Positions 1 to 8,932 of a stretch of 64,000 nt of DNA are shown piece after piece. Location of the stretch: NCBI RefSeq assembly GCF_030012525.1, contig NZ_CP124855.1:2480001-2544000 (forward strand). The letters are read 5' to 3'. The notes beneath the pieces were generated by a model, which had not been told where the DNA came from, ran no database searches, and saw only the letters and a program-made list of their open reading frames with translations. The position numbers were made by a program, and so were the translations under genes. This DNA is from Chryseobacterium gotjawalense (GTDB taxonomy: Bacteria > Bacteroidota > Bacteroidia > Flavobacteriales > Weeksellaceae). The number at the start of each line of letters is the position of its first letter. The stretch's first letter is position 1.

Positions 1-3
1 AAA

Positions 4-2097
4 ATGGAATTTTCCGACATTGATGAAGCGATTGCTAATCTCGAATTTATGAAAATGGGGTTCAACTATTTTCAAACGGGGGAATCACTTGTAGTGAGAT
101 TAGATGAAGGACAAAAATCCCATTTGATTGATTACGATGCAATTATTCCGATTAAAGAAATTAGAAAAGAACTCGAAGATAAATACCATCCAAACTTAAC
201 GAAAAATGAAAAAGAAATCCGATCGATTACAGCAAATGGCGAAGCGAAAATATCGGCAAACTCAAACTTTAGTTTTGAAGCGGATGCAACGACAAGGTAT
301 GCAAAAACATCATCTGGCGAAAAATTACCCTTTAAATTGTTCAATCCCAATGAAACTGGTGCCGGATCCAATTTGCTACGGGAACCGCAAGATTCTTTAC
401 GATCCAACGATTTTGCATTAGTAGAAAGACGTTTCGCTGAAAACAAATCACTCCAACTTTTTGGAAATGAAAAAATCGGAAGTATTGATGATGTTGCGTG
501 GTTATTCAAAGCCCTAGAAGATGAAGCCGTAGAGCATGCCTTTTTAGTCTATGATTTTAAAGATAAAGGATATTTTGTTCAGCATATTTCAACTGGAACT
601 TTTGATGCGGCATTTGTTGATAACCGGCTTTTGATCGGGAATGTTCTTGAAGCAAACCCTTCAGCAATCACTTTGGTACATAATCATCCAAGCGGAAATT
701 TGAAAGTTTCTAAAGCAGATGTGGATTGTATTAACAAGTTGAAAAAAGCATTAGAAGATTCAGATATTAACGTAAACAGTGGAATCATTATCAATTTAAG
801 AAGCGGAAAGTATGTCGTTTTTGATGAAAATGAAACTGCTCATATCTACATGAAATCTAATCCGGAATCTTTCAAGGAAATACAGCCCTATTCTTTTAGT
901 AAACAGGTTCTGGTAGAGAATTATCAACCGGTGAAAATTACGAGCTCAGCTGATATTGCAAAATTTATTACTTCGCAAAAATTTGGAATATCCGATAAGA
1001 CGGAATTGTTGGTGCTCAACAACCAGCTGAATATCGTTGGAAAATTTATAATGCCTCCCGATAAACAGCTCGACTTTATTATTGCCAAGGTTGCACGGTT
1101 TGGTGGATCAAAATGTATTTTATATGGTAATAACATCACTCCGGAACAAGTTAACGTCTACAACAAAAAGCTTCACTTTTCGGGTATTGAAATTTTAGAT
1201 GCAATTCGATTCAACAGTGGAAACGCAAAGAAATTATATGAGTCTTTTGCTGATAATGGGGTATTAGAAAGTCCAAAAGAAATGAATGGCGAAGTACGCG
1301 AAAATTCAAATAATACTAATTACAAACAAAATCAAAAATCAAAAATTATGGAAAAGAAGGAATTCGATCAACAAGATTATTTACAAAACCAACTGAAATA
1401 TCTTGGCTTTGGTGAAGGCGATAAACTTCACAAAGATTTAGAAACTGGCATAAATTCGGCCGATAATCAATTTGAAATTACGATCGGTTCAGACAAAGCA
1501 TCAGCTGGCAATGAGGTGGATTTTACTTTAAAGTTTAATAAGACAGACAGTGGCGGAGTTTTCCTTAATTCCTATAGGGCTGTTTTGAACAATAATAAGG
1601 GAGAAGAAATATCACAGAACTTCCCGGTGAATAGAGAGAATACATTTACAGCGAAGGAAGCAATTAATTTATTAGAGGGACGATCTGTAAAAATTGAATT
1701 TACGAATCCAAAAACAGAACAGCTTGAACCTGCTTTTGTGAAACTGAACTTTGCGGAACCTAAAACGGAAAAAGGGAATTATAATTTTCAAAATTTTTAC
1801 AAAAATTATGGAGTAGATACCGATCAGATTGTAGAGAAATCCAATTTAATTTTCGACAAGCCGGAATATCGAGAAAGCACGATCAAATCTCTGGAAAAAG
1901 GAAACGTGGTAAAAGTGAAATTTGAAATGGACGACAACGTTGTTGAAGGGAAAGCAGTGCTCAATCCGCAATATAAGAACTTGAGTATCTACGATCAGGA
2001 CATGAACCGGATTAATACCAATAAGCCTCTGGAAGGTTTGGAGAACGAGAATAAGCACGATAAAAATAAGGTGAAGGAGCAGAGTATCAAAAGGTAA
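4..2097 (+). CDS. RadC/JAB-domain protein of a mobile element, with an extra C-terminal region
   Basis: The protein has 697 residues from the first ATG; only three bases precede it, so the gene may start outside the window. Around residue 226 it carries HNHPSG followed by S and D (HNHPSGNLKVSKADVD), the metal-binding JAMM signature of RadC-type JAB proteins. Such proteins are common in Bacteroidota conjugative elements; their biochemical role is not settled. From about Met449 (MEKKEFDQQDYLQNQL) a second, charged region of about 250 residues begins. It looks like a separate conjugative-element protein fused in frame, or an internal start. A terminator follows at 2119, and the next genes belong to the same kind of element. 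The JAB assignment is firm; the rest is inferred. Confidence 0.75.
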   Translation: MEFSDIDEAIANLEFMKMGFNYFQTGESLVVRLDEGQKSHLIDYDAIIPIKEIRKELEDKYHPNLTKNEKEIRSITANGEAKISANSNFSFEADATTRYAKTSSGEKLPFKLFNPNETGAGSNLLREPQDSLRSNDFALVERRFAENKSLQLFGNEKIGSIDDVAWLFKALEDEAVEHAFLVYDFKDKGYFVQHISTGTFDAAFVDNRLLIGNVLEANPSAITLVHNHPSGNLKVSKADVDCINKLKKALEDSDINVNSGIIINLRSGKYVVFDENETAHIYMKSNPESFKEIQPYSFSKQVLVENYQPVKITSSADIAKFITSQKFGISDKTELLVLNNQLNIVGKFIMPPDKQLDFIIAKVARFGGSKCILYGNNITPEQVNVYNKKLHFSGIEILDAIRFNSGNAKKLYESFADNGVLESPKEMNGEVRENSNNTNYKQNQKSKIMEKKEFDQQDYLQNQLKYLGFGEGDKLHKDLETGINSADNQFEITIGSDKASAGNEVDFTLKFNKTDSGGVFLNSYRAVLNNNKGEEISQNFPVNRENTFTAKEAINLLEGRSVKIEFTNPKTEQLEPAFVKLNFAEPKTEKGNYNFQNFYKNYGVDTDQIVEKSNLIFDKPEYRESTIKSLEKGNVVKVKFEMDDNVVEGKAVLNPQYKNLSIYDQDMNRINTNKPLEGLENENKHDKNKVKEQSIKR

Positions 2098-2118
2098 GAC
2101 CGTCAATCATTGAACTAT

Positions 2119-2156
2119 AAAAACGGTTGGTTTTCCTTAATTAACCGTTTTTTTCT
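2119..2156 (+). terminator. Rho-independent terminator after the JAB gene
   Basis: An 8-bp stem (AAACGGTT / AACCGTTT) closes a 14-base loop and is followed by a T-rich run. It lies 22 bases after the stop codon. Confidence 0.75.
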
Positions 2157-2173
2157 TTTTTAAAAACAAAGAT

Positions 2174-2896
2174 ATGTTACAAAAAGTTAGGATGTTTAGT
2201 AGAAATATATGCAGGTCACGGAGGAAAGTGACATTAATATTAGTGCCACTATTATTACTGGTGCCTTACTCTTGTAGAAAAGAAATAAGACCTGAAAAGG
2301 GTGGTCTGGATCTTATTTCGAATGTTTATTTGGATGCCTCAAAAGGACTGGATAAGGTGCAGAATTTTCACATTTCAAGAATGAATTATTCAGGTTCTAA
2401 CCTGATAGAGTTAATACCGGATTTGACTTTTCCTGAAGTGACAGAAAACATTTATTACATCAAAGATTCAATTTGTTATAAAGTTGGACTTGAGAATAGT
2501 GGCAGTGCAATTCTTTCAGATCTTTCAAAACATCAAAGGGCGCTTTTAGTTTCTAAAAAGAAAGAAGGCGCACTTTTCTCAGACGAATGGATTCCAAATT
2601 ATCTTCATCGTAAAAACATTAGTGACACCGTGCTTTTCAATAAAAAATATAGACGATTTGAAGTGAATTCTGCAAAAAGTTTTTCACGCTATTACATCTT
2701 TCCAACCGACACTATTTTGCCTTATTCTATTTATAGGCACGCAGAAATTGATTACGGCGGAAGGCTTGAACGAATTGATTCCTACAATAAAGACAAAGAT
2801 ATTTTCGTAACACTTCAATTGCTACCCAGAAAGAATTGGGACGAGGAAGCCAGCGAAATATTTGAGTTTAATGAGTTTGTAAAAAAGAAAAAATAA
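2174..2896 (+). CDS. Predicted lipoprotein of unknown function
   Basis: The product has 240 residues. The N-terminus has a basic stretch, a hydrophobic segment (LILVPLLLLVPYSC) and a cysteine near residue 36 followed by RKE, which fits a lipoprotein signal. The remainder is soluble, with no domain I recognise. The stop codon overlaps the ATG of the next gene (TAATG), so the two are translationally coupled and the lipoprotein probably belongs to the same mobile-element operon. It could serve as an envelope or entry-exclusion component, but nothing in the sequence shows this. Confidence 0.7.
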   Translation: MLQKVRMFSRNICRSRRKVTLILVPLLLLVPYSCRKEIRPEKGGLDLISNVYLDASKGLDKVQNFHISRMNYSGSNLIELIPDLTFPEVTENIYYIKDSICYKVGLENSGSAILSDLSKHQRALLVSKKKEGALFSDEWIPNYLHRKNISDTVLFNKKYRRFEVNSAKSFSRYYIFPTDTILPYSIYRHAEIDYGGRLERIDSYNKDKDIFVTLQLLPRKNWDEEASEIFEFNEFVKKKK

Positions 2897-5800
2897 TGCC
2901 CGCAGATTCAGTCTACTTCTCCCCTGCAGAAATTGAAAACATTTCAAACAGCTTATCCTTGCTAGACTACTTTCATCATCTTGAAACGAGAGGTGAAGTG
3001 TCCTTCGACCGGAAAATTGGAAGAGAATATTACTTTAAAACAGACCATAATAAATTTTCGGTCTCGGACTATGGCTATTATGACTTTAAAAGTGGTGAAG
3101 GTGGACAAATCTTAAAAGCAGTAATGCAATTCGAGAACACTGGTTGGAAAAATGCGCTGGAATTTGTGAAGAACTTTAATCAAAATTTTATGCTGTACGA
3201 AAATAGTATCAAAAACGAACAAACAAATTTATTGAAAGATAAGAAGAATTCGGCGACCATTCGGCTTACAAATTCTCTAATACCCAATAATGAAAAGTTA
3301 ATATCCTATTTTGAAGGTCGCGGTATATTAAAGCAAATTTTATTGGATCACACTAAACAAATTCATTACGAAATTGCAGGTAAGAACTATTTTGGAATCG
3401 GAATCGAAAATATATCTGGCGGATTTGAAATTCGAAATTCATTAATGAAGTCGAAGGTGGGGAAAAATAATATTTCAGAAATTAAAGGTGAAAAAGCGGA
3501 AGTAATAGTTTTTGAAGGAATGACCGATATGTTATCCTTTTTGCAACTTTTGAAATTAAATAATCAAAAAAATAACAGAACGCTCGTAAGTCTTAACTCC
3601 ATAACGAACCTTGACAATTTTATACAAAGATATAACGATTACGAAGGAAAAATTTTTCTTTGTTTCGATGGTGACAAGGCTGGAAACGAAGCCACAACAA
3701 AGGTGCTGAACTCGTTTAGCCGCAGTATTAAAGACATTCGGTCCTTATATAATATCTCAGAAACTGGACACAATGACTTGAATGAGTATTTGCAAAATAA
3801 GCTGGGACTTCAAAATATAAATGCTAATTTAGTAGAACAAAACACAGTCACAAATGAAAACTTTAAAATCCAATCGCAAAGAAAAGGTAGCGGAGAATTT
3901 AGCCAAGCTCTCGAACCCAAACAGACACGAGATAACTCCAGCGGACAAAGAGTGGGCAGCGAAAATGCTGGAAATGGATCTGCAGAATCAAAGTGGATCG
4001 ATCTATCAGGAAGAAGAGTTACAAAATCCTTTACAAATGCACAACGAGAAGATGCTTCGAAAAATGAAGGCAGAGAAACTCCCCTGGACGGAAAATTAAT
4101 ACAAATTTCCACAGATTCGAGAGAATTAGACAACTTAATAGAAAAATATAAAGGTCAAAAACTGACCAATGAACAAGTCGCGGAAGTAGTTTCTGCGGCT
4201 TGTTTTGTTTCTGAAACTGGCAAAGTATTAATTAATGAAAATGTGATCGTTACAAATGATCTTAAAGATATTTGTAACCAGTTTAAGAGCGGGGGAACTG
4301 CCAAAGAAGGGCGCGGAATTCTTGATGAATATTACACAGACCACAAAATTGTGGATGCAGTTCGCAATTTAATATCAGATCATTTCAAAAATAAAAAAGA
4401 AATATTTGTTTTAGAGCCAAGTGCCGGGACCGGTAATTTTATCAATGCATGTGATGGATTAGCCATAAAATATAACGTAAAAGGATTTGAAATAAATCCA
4501 AACACTGCGAAAATAGCAAAGATTTTTCATCCGGAAGCAGAAATCAATGTCCGATCTTTTGAAACAGAATTTATTGACGATAATGGAAACAAAAGAAGTC
4601 CAAATGATTATATCGAGAAGTACGATTTAGTCATTGGAAATCCACCTTATGGAGAGCACAGAGGGTTTTATAAAGGATTAGGGGAGGAAAGCAAAATCTC
4701 AAAGTATGAGGATTATTTTATCAAACGTGGTCTCGATGCTTTGAAACATGAGGGTATTTTGGCAATGGTTGTTCCGTCCGGCTGGTTAAACCGTCAGAAA
4801 AAACTGAATAACGCTGAATTGTTAAGCGCTTATCGATTGCCAACTGGTGCCTTTGCGGGTACACAAATTGGAACGGATATTATAATTCTTAAAAAGAATA
4901 GTCAATCTCCCGCTCAAAATATTTCTGATTACTTCGATAAAAACCCACAAAATATCTTGGGGGAAATTAGGGAGAAAACCAATCGCTTCGGCCGTGCGGA
5001 GTTTTACGTTCATGGCAATCTGGATGATGCAATTGGATTATTAACTAACCTTCGAAATAAAAAAGAAACTGTCCGCACCGGCAATCTCTTCGAGGATCTA
5101 GTAATCAATGAACGTGATGTTAAGAAGATCGTTCCGCTAAAGAATATAATTCCTGAAATTCAAGATATTCGGAACAAATCTAAACTTGAGGATGAAACAC
5201 TTAAAAAATCTTTTTTAGAAAAATTGGAGAAAGTCCTACTAACACTAAATACCGTCAAGTTTAAATCCCCTTCAATTGTTACACAAATTGAAAAATTCAC
5301 AAAGCTAAAAGATCGAATATTTGAAAAAAACGAGAACTTTTCAAAGGAAAAATTGAAAGATCTGTCAGAGATAATTGATAAGGTGCTACAGTCGCAAAAC
5401 AGTAGAAATTCTGAATATGAAATTCAATCCCAACCAATAATTAAGAAGGGCATTTTGAAATACCAATTTGTAAAGGAAGATATTATTGTTGACGCTTCCT
5501 TGCAAAATAGCTCAGATCTTACGGAGGAACAAATTGCCGCATTTAAAGCCACTTCATATGACGGTACGATTAAAAATCATTCTCGACATTTTGATTACGT
5601 GAACTACCAAGACGGGAAATATGTTCACGATTTTTATTATGCAGAAGGGAATATTTATGAGAAGTTGGATCAACTCGAAAAGGATTTTAAAGAAGACTGG
5701 GGAATTTTGGGTCTAGAAAAGAAATATTATGAAAAGCAGAAGGCACTTTTATTTAATGTGCTTCCGAAACTGAAAAGTTTAGATGAAATTTCCATCAACC

Positions 5801-8532
5801 CCAACCACGAATTCGTCCATCAATTTAATTTAGGATCTGTTGAAAAAGAACAGTATAATTACGAAAAAAGAGAGACTGAAACAGTTATTGTCGAATATAA
5901 TCTTGCAGAAAAATTTAAAGATTTTGTGAGTGATTTACCCAGTGAGGCTTTCGCCGGGTCATCTTCTTGGGAGGTTCGAAGTTTTGTGGATAATGAGACG
6001 GTTACTGGAAGCGATAAAGAAAGAAATGCACTCATTAGAGAGCGTAGAAAAGTTGCGGCTAATGATTTGTTTTCAAAATTTATAAGAGATGAATTGTCTG
6101 ATGATTTAAGAGATCGATTTGTAAAGGAGTTCAACAAAAATTATAATCATATTCACGTCCCGGATTATTCAAGATTTCCGCTATTTTCGAAAATCTATCA
6201 AAACTTTAAGGGAACAGAACTGCATTTAACAGAAGTTCAAAAATCTGGTATCGGACGGCAAACCACGAAAGGTGTAGGACTTCTGGCGCATGAAGTGGGT
6301 TTTGGAAAAACATTATCGGGGATTCTTTCCTTACACGAAGCAATGCACAGAGGAAATTCAAAAAAGCCCTTGATTGTGGTTCCAAATGACAGTATATTAA
6401 AACAGTGGGTAGAAACGATTTTTGAAACGATTCCAAATGCAAAAGTCAATGTCTTAGGTAATCTGGGTAAAGATTTTGACCTGTCTAAATTTGATAATAA
6501 ATACGGTGAGATCTCGATTGTTACTTATGAAGGATTTAATAATATTGGTTTTTCACAGGAAATTACTGAGAAGCTTTCGTCAAAATTCAATTACATTTCC
6601 GCTAATGAACTCAAAAGCGTAACCAATACAGAAAGGGATTTACAAATTGAACTTCAAAGAGAGAAAGAAATTGAAGGCAAGATGAAACGCGGTAAAATCT
6701 ACGATTGGGAAGATTTTGGATTTGACCATTTAACCTACGATGAAGTTCATAACGCGAATCATATTGTGGGAAAAGTAAAAATCGAAGATCGTAGGTTTTC
6801 ATCAGATTTCAGGAATCAAAATCAACAGACTTCTAAATTAGGTATCAACACTTGGATGGCCGCGCAATATATTCAGGATAAACAAAACGGAAGAAATGTA
6901 ACGCTACTTTCCGCAACGCCTTTTACCAATAAACCTTTAGAATATTATTCCATATTATCATTAATTGCCAACAAACGTTTGGAAGAATCTGGATATTTTA
7001 ATGTGAATACATTCTTCGAAACTTTTATGGAAGCGGATAACGATATGGAAATTGATGCGAAAGGTGATGTTAAATTTAAACCAAACGTGCGAAGATTTAA
7101 AAACAATCAGTTATTCCAGCAATTACTTTCAGAATTTATTGACATTAAAGGGGAAGAAGATAATTTGGAGTTAATTCGTCCGAATAAAATCAATAAAGAA
7201 TACAAGATTGAGCAAAATGATTTGACAAAAGATCAATATGAACTATTAAATCAAAATTTCGATGATGCTGAAAAGGGAGCAATTTTAACTCATATTCTTA
7301 ACGCAAGATTAATCGCATTTTCTCCCTATTTATCAATCTACTATGAAGGCGAGGAGCCACCATTAAAAGAGTTTATAGAAAACTCTCCAAAATTAAAAGA
7401 AACCATGAATCTAATCCGGCAGAATAAAAATGACCTTCCAGATTCTGGACAGATTATTTATTCTGAATTGGCAGTGGCACAATTTCCAAAATTGAAAGAA
7501 TACCTCATTAGAGAAGTAAATTATGAACCACAAGAAATTGGAATTATAACCGGAGCAACAAGCAAGAAGCAACGAATTTCCATTCAAGATGATTTTAATT
7601 CCGGAAAAATTAAAGTTATTATCGGCAGTGAAGCCATTCAAGAAGGAATGAACCTCCAGGAAAATACAACCGACGTTTATTTACTGACTTTACCATACAA
7701 CTTCACCTCGCTTCGACAGATTGAAGGTCGCGCCTGGAGACAAGGAAACAGAAATGAAAACGTGCGTATCAATTTTATGTTAACCAACGACAGCATCGAT
7801 GTTTTTATGTTGCAAAAATTGCAGGCGAAACAGGCGAGATATTTAGAAGCGATGAAAAAAGGAGCGGATGTTTTAGATATTTCGGATATCAGTACCCAAG
7901 AATTGAAAACTTCAATCATTACCAATCCTGAAACCAGAGCAAAAATTGAAATTGAAATGCTGAAAAAAAAATTAGAAAGTGAGAAGAATAAATTTCTTGC
8001 AGATAGTGCTTTTATTTTAAGAAAATATGAAGACTTTACGAAGGTACAGTCCGAAGTTCATAAGGCTGAAAAGGCCTATGACCGTATTTTGGGATATTCA
8101 AATAGTAGTGAAGACGTAAACTCAAATTATTGGCAAACCCAATTAGCATCATACCAAAAAAGTATAGATTTAGCCAAAGCGGAAGTCCATAATACAATTT
8201 TAAAATTATCTGAGAAAGGCGTGAATGTAACGGAGATAGCACAGCAATCTCAAGCAACCGCAGAGAATATATCCAAAATAGATGAGAAATTGGACGCATT
8301 GCCACTTACGGAGATTGCTTTAATTGAGCAATATGAAGAAGAAAAGAAAGTGCGAATGAAATTGAATGAGGATGTCGATTATGTGAAAGAGAGAAAGATT
8401 GAAAATGAAGTCCTTTTTCCGACAAGTGTTTCTGTTGACAATAAAAATTTTAGAAAGCAAATAGACAATGATCGAGCAAAAAACAATTACTTAAATACCG
8501 AACATGATTTTAGAACTGCAGCTCGAAGGTAA
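2896..8532 (+). CDS. TOPRIM / N6-adenine methyltransferase / SNF2-type helicase fusion of a mobile element
   Basis: An 1878-residue multidomain protein. Visible in order: a primase-like N-terminal region; a TOPRIM domain (VIVFEGMTD near residue 205, LCFDGDKAGNEA near 256); a class I N6-adenine methyltransferase (LEPSAGTGNF near 505, catalytic NPPY near 582); and a superfamily 2 helicase (GFGKT near 1135, YDEVH near 1281, SATPF near 1339, QIEGRAWRQGN near 1608). A long charged, probably coiled-coil tail follows. Methylase-helicase giants resembling phage P1 DarB are typical of Bacteroidota conjugative elements, where protection of incoming DNA from restriction is the usual hypothesis. The TOPRIM fusion adds a possible priming role. 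A diverged fragment of a homologous gene lies at 15846-15942. The domains are clear; the role is inferred. Confidence 0.85.
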   Translation: MPADSVYFSPAEIENISNSLSLLDYFHHLETRGEVSFDRKIGREYYFKTDHNKFSVSDYGYYDFKSGEGGQILKAVMQFENTGWKNALEFVKNFNQNFMLYENSIKNEQTNLLKDKKNSATIRLTNSLIPNNEKLISYFEGRGILKQILLDHTKQIHYEIAGKNYFGIGIENISGGFEIRNSLMKSKVGKNNISEIKGEKAEVIVFEGMTDMLSFLQLLKLNNQKNNRTLVSLNSITNLDNFIQRYNDYEGKIFLCFDGDKAGNEATTKVLNSFSRSIKDIRSLYNISETGHNDLNEYLQNKLGLQNINANLVEQNTVTNENFKIQSQRKGSGEFSQALEPKQTRDNSSGQRVGSENAGNGSAESKWIDLSGRRVTKSFTNAQREDASKNEGRETPLDGKLIQISTDSRELDNLIEKYKGQKLTNEQVAEVVSAACFVSETGKVLINENVIVTNDLKDICNQFKSGGTAKEGRGILDEYYTDHKIVDAVRNLISDHFKNKKEIFVLEPSAGTGNFINACDGLAIKYNVKGFEINPNTAKIAKIFHPEAEINVRSFETEFIDDNGNKRSPNDYIEKYDLVIGNPPYGEHRGFYKGLGEESKISKYEDYFIKRGLDALKHEGILAMVVPSGWLNRQKKLNNAELLSAYRLPTGAFAGTQIGTDIIILKKNSQSPAQNISDYFDKNPQNILGEIREKTNRFGRAEFYVHGNLDDAIGLLTNLRNKKETVRTGNLFEDLVINERDVKKIVPLKNIIPEIQDIRNKSKLEDETLKKSFLEKLEKVLLTLNTVKFKSPSIVTQIEKFTKLKDRIFEKNENFSKEKLKDLSEIIDKVLQSQNSRNSEYEIQSQPIIKKGILKYQFVKEDIIVDASLQNSSDLTEEQIAAFKATSYDGTIKNHSRHFDYVNYQDGKYVHDFYYAEGNIYEKLDQLEKDFKEDWGILGLEKKYYEKQKALLFNVLPKLKSLDEISINPNHEFVHQFNLGSVEKEQYNYEKRETETVIVEYNLAEKFKDFVSDLPSEAFAGSSSWEVRSFVDNETVTGSDKERNALIRERRKVAANDLFSKFIRDELSDDLRDRFVKEFNKNYNHIHVPDYSRFPLFSKIYQNFKGTELHLTEVQKSGIGRQTTKGVGLLAHEVGFGKTLSGILSLHEAMHRGNSKKPLIVVPNDSILKQWVETIFETIPNAKVNVLGNLGKDFDLSKFDNKYGEISIVTYEGFNNIGFSQEITEKLSSKFNYISANELKSVTNTERDLQIELQREKEIEGKMKRGKIYDWEDFGFDHLTYDEVHNANHIVGKVKIEDRRFSSDFRNQNQQTSKLGINTWMAAQYIQDKQNGRNVTLLSATPFTNKPLEYYSILSLIANKRLEESGYFNVNTFFETFMEADNDMEIDAKGDVKFKPNVRRFKNNQLFQQLLSEFIDIKGEEDNLELIRPNKINKEYKIEQNDLTKDQYELLNQNFDDAEKGAILTHILNARLIAFSPYLSIYYEGEEPPLKEFIENSPKLKETMNLIRQNKNDLPDSGQIIYSELAVAQFPKLKEYLIREVNYEPQEIGIITGATSKKQRISIQDDFNSGKIKVIIGSEAIQEGMNLQENTTDVYLLTLPYNFTSLRQIEGRAWRQGNRNENVRINFMLTNDSIDVFMLQKLQAKQARYLEAMKKGADVLDISDISTQELKTSIITNPETRAKIEIEMLKKKLESEKNKFLADSAFILRKYEDFTKVQSEVHKAEKAYDRILGYSNSSEDVNSNYWQTQLASYQKSIDLAKAEVHNTILKLSEKGVNVTEIAQQSQATAENISKIDEKLDALPLTEIALIEQYEEEKKVRMKLNEDVDYVKERKIENEVLFPTSVSVDNKNFRKQIDNDRAKNNYLNTEHDFRTAARR

Positions 8533-8932
8533 TTGTCATAGTTTAGGTCTAAAAACTTTTAAAAGAAAAAAAGAATCTGTCTCACAACTGAGGCAGATTC
8601 TTGTTGTTTTTAGGGCATTATGTTCCTTCAAAAAAAGGCGATTTCACGCGAAGTTTTCTGTCAATGGCTCCAATATCTGATTTTGAATAATTCTTTCAAT
8701 CATTTCTATTAAATTTTCGATTTTAAAGAAAAACAAAGGTGAAAAGAGGTGAATAAGAATATAATGAGAATTTTTTTGTAGCAGCGTTTGTGGTTACCAA
8801 TTTTTTCACCCTTCATTTCTAAATGATCAATAGGGAACTCTTTTGTTAAAAAATTGTTAATAAAAATGTGACTTTGGCTTAATAACATGGGATATTTTAA
8901 ACTGTATTTTCGCATTTAATAAAAATGTAATT
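8533..8932. other. 400-bp intergenic region, no convincing gene
   Basis: Apart from the hairpin at 8571-8602 I see no supported gene. On the minus strand a short reading frame of about 20 codons (around 8718-8650) ends in a stop. It may be the tail of a lost gene but cannot be supported. The stretch before 8933 is AT-rich and presumably holds the promoter of the receptor operon. Confidence 0.5.
8571..8612 (+). terminator. Strong hairpin terminator after the fusion gene
   Basis: A 14-bp stem with one mismatch (AAGAATCTGTCTCA / TGAGGCAGATTCTT, loop CAAC) is followed by a T-rich stretch. It resembles the hairpins at the ends of the IS1182 element in this window, so it could also be a relic of such an end. 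Confidence 0.7.
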
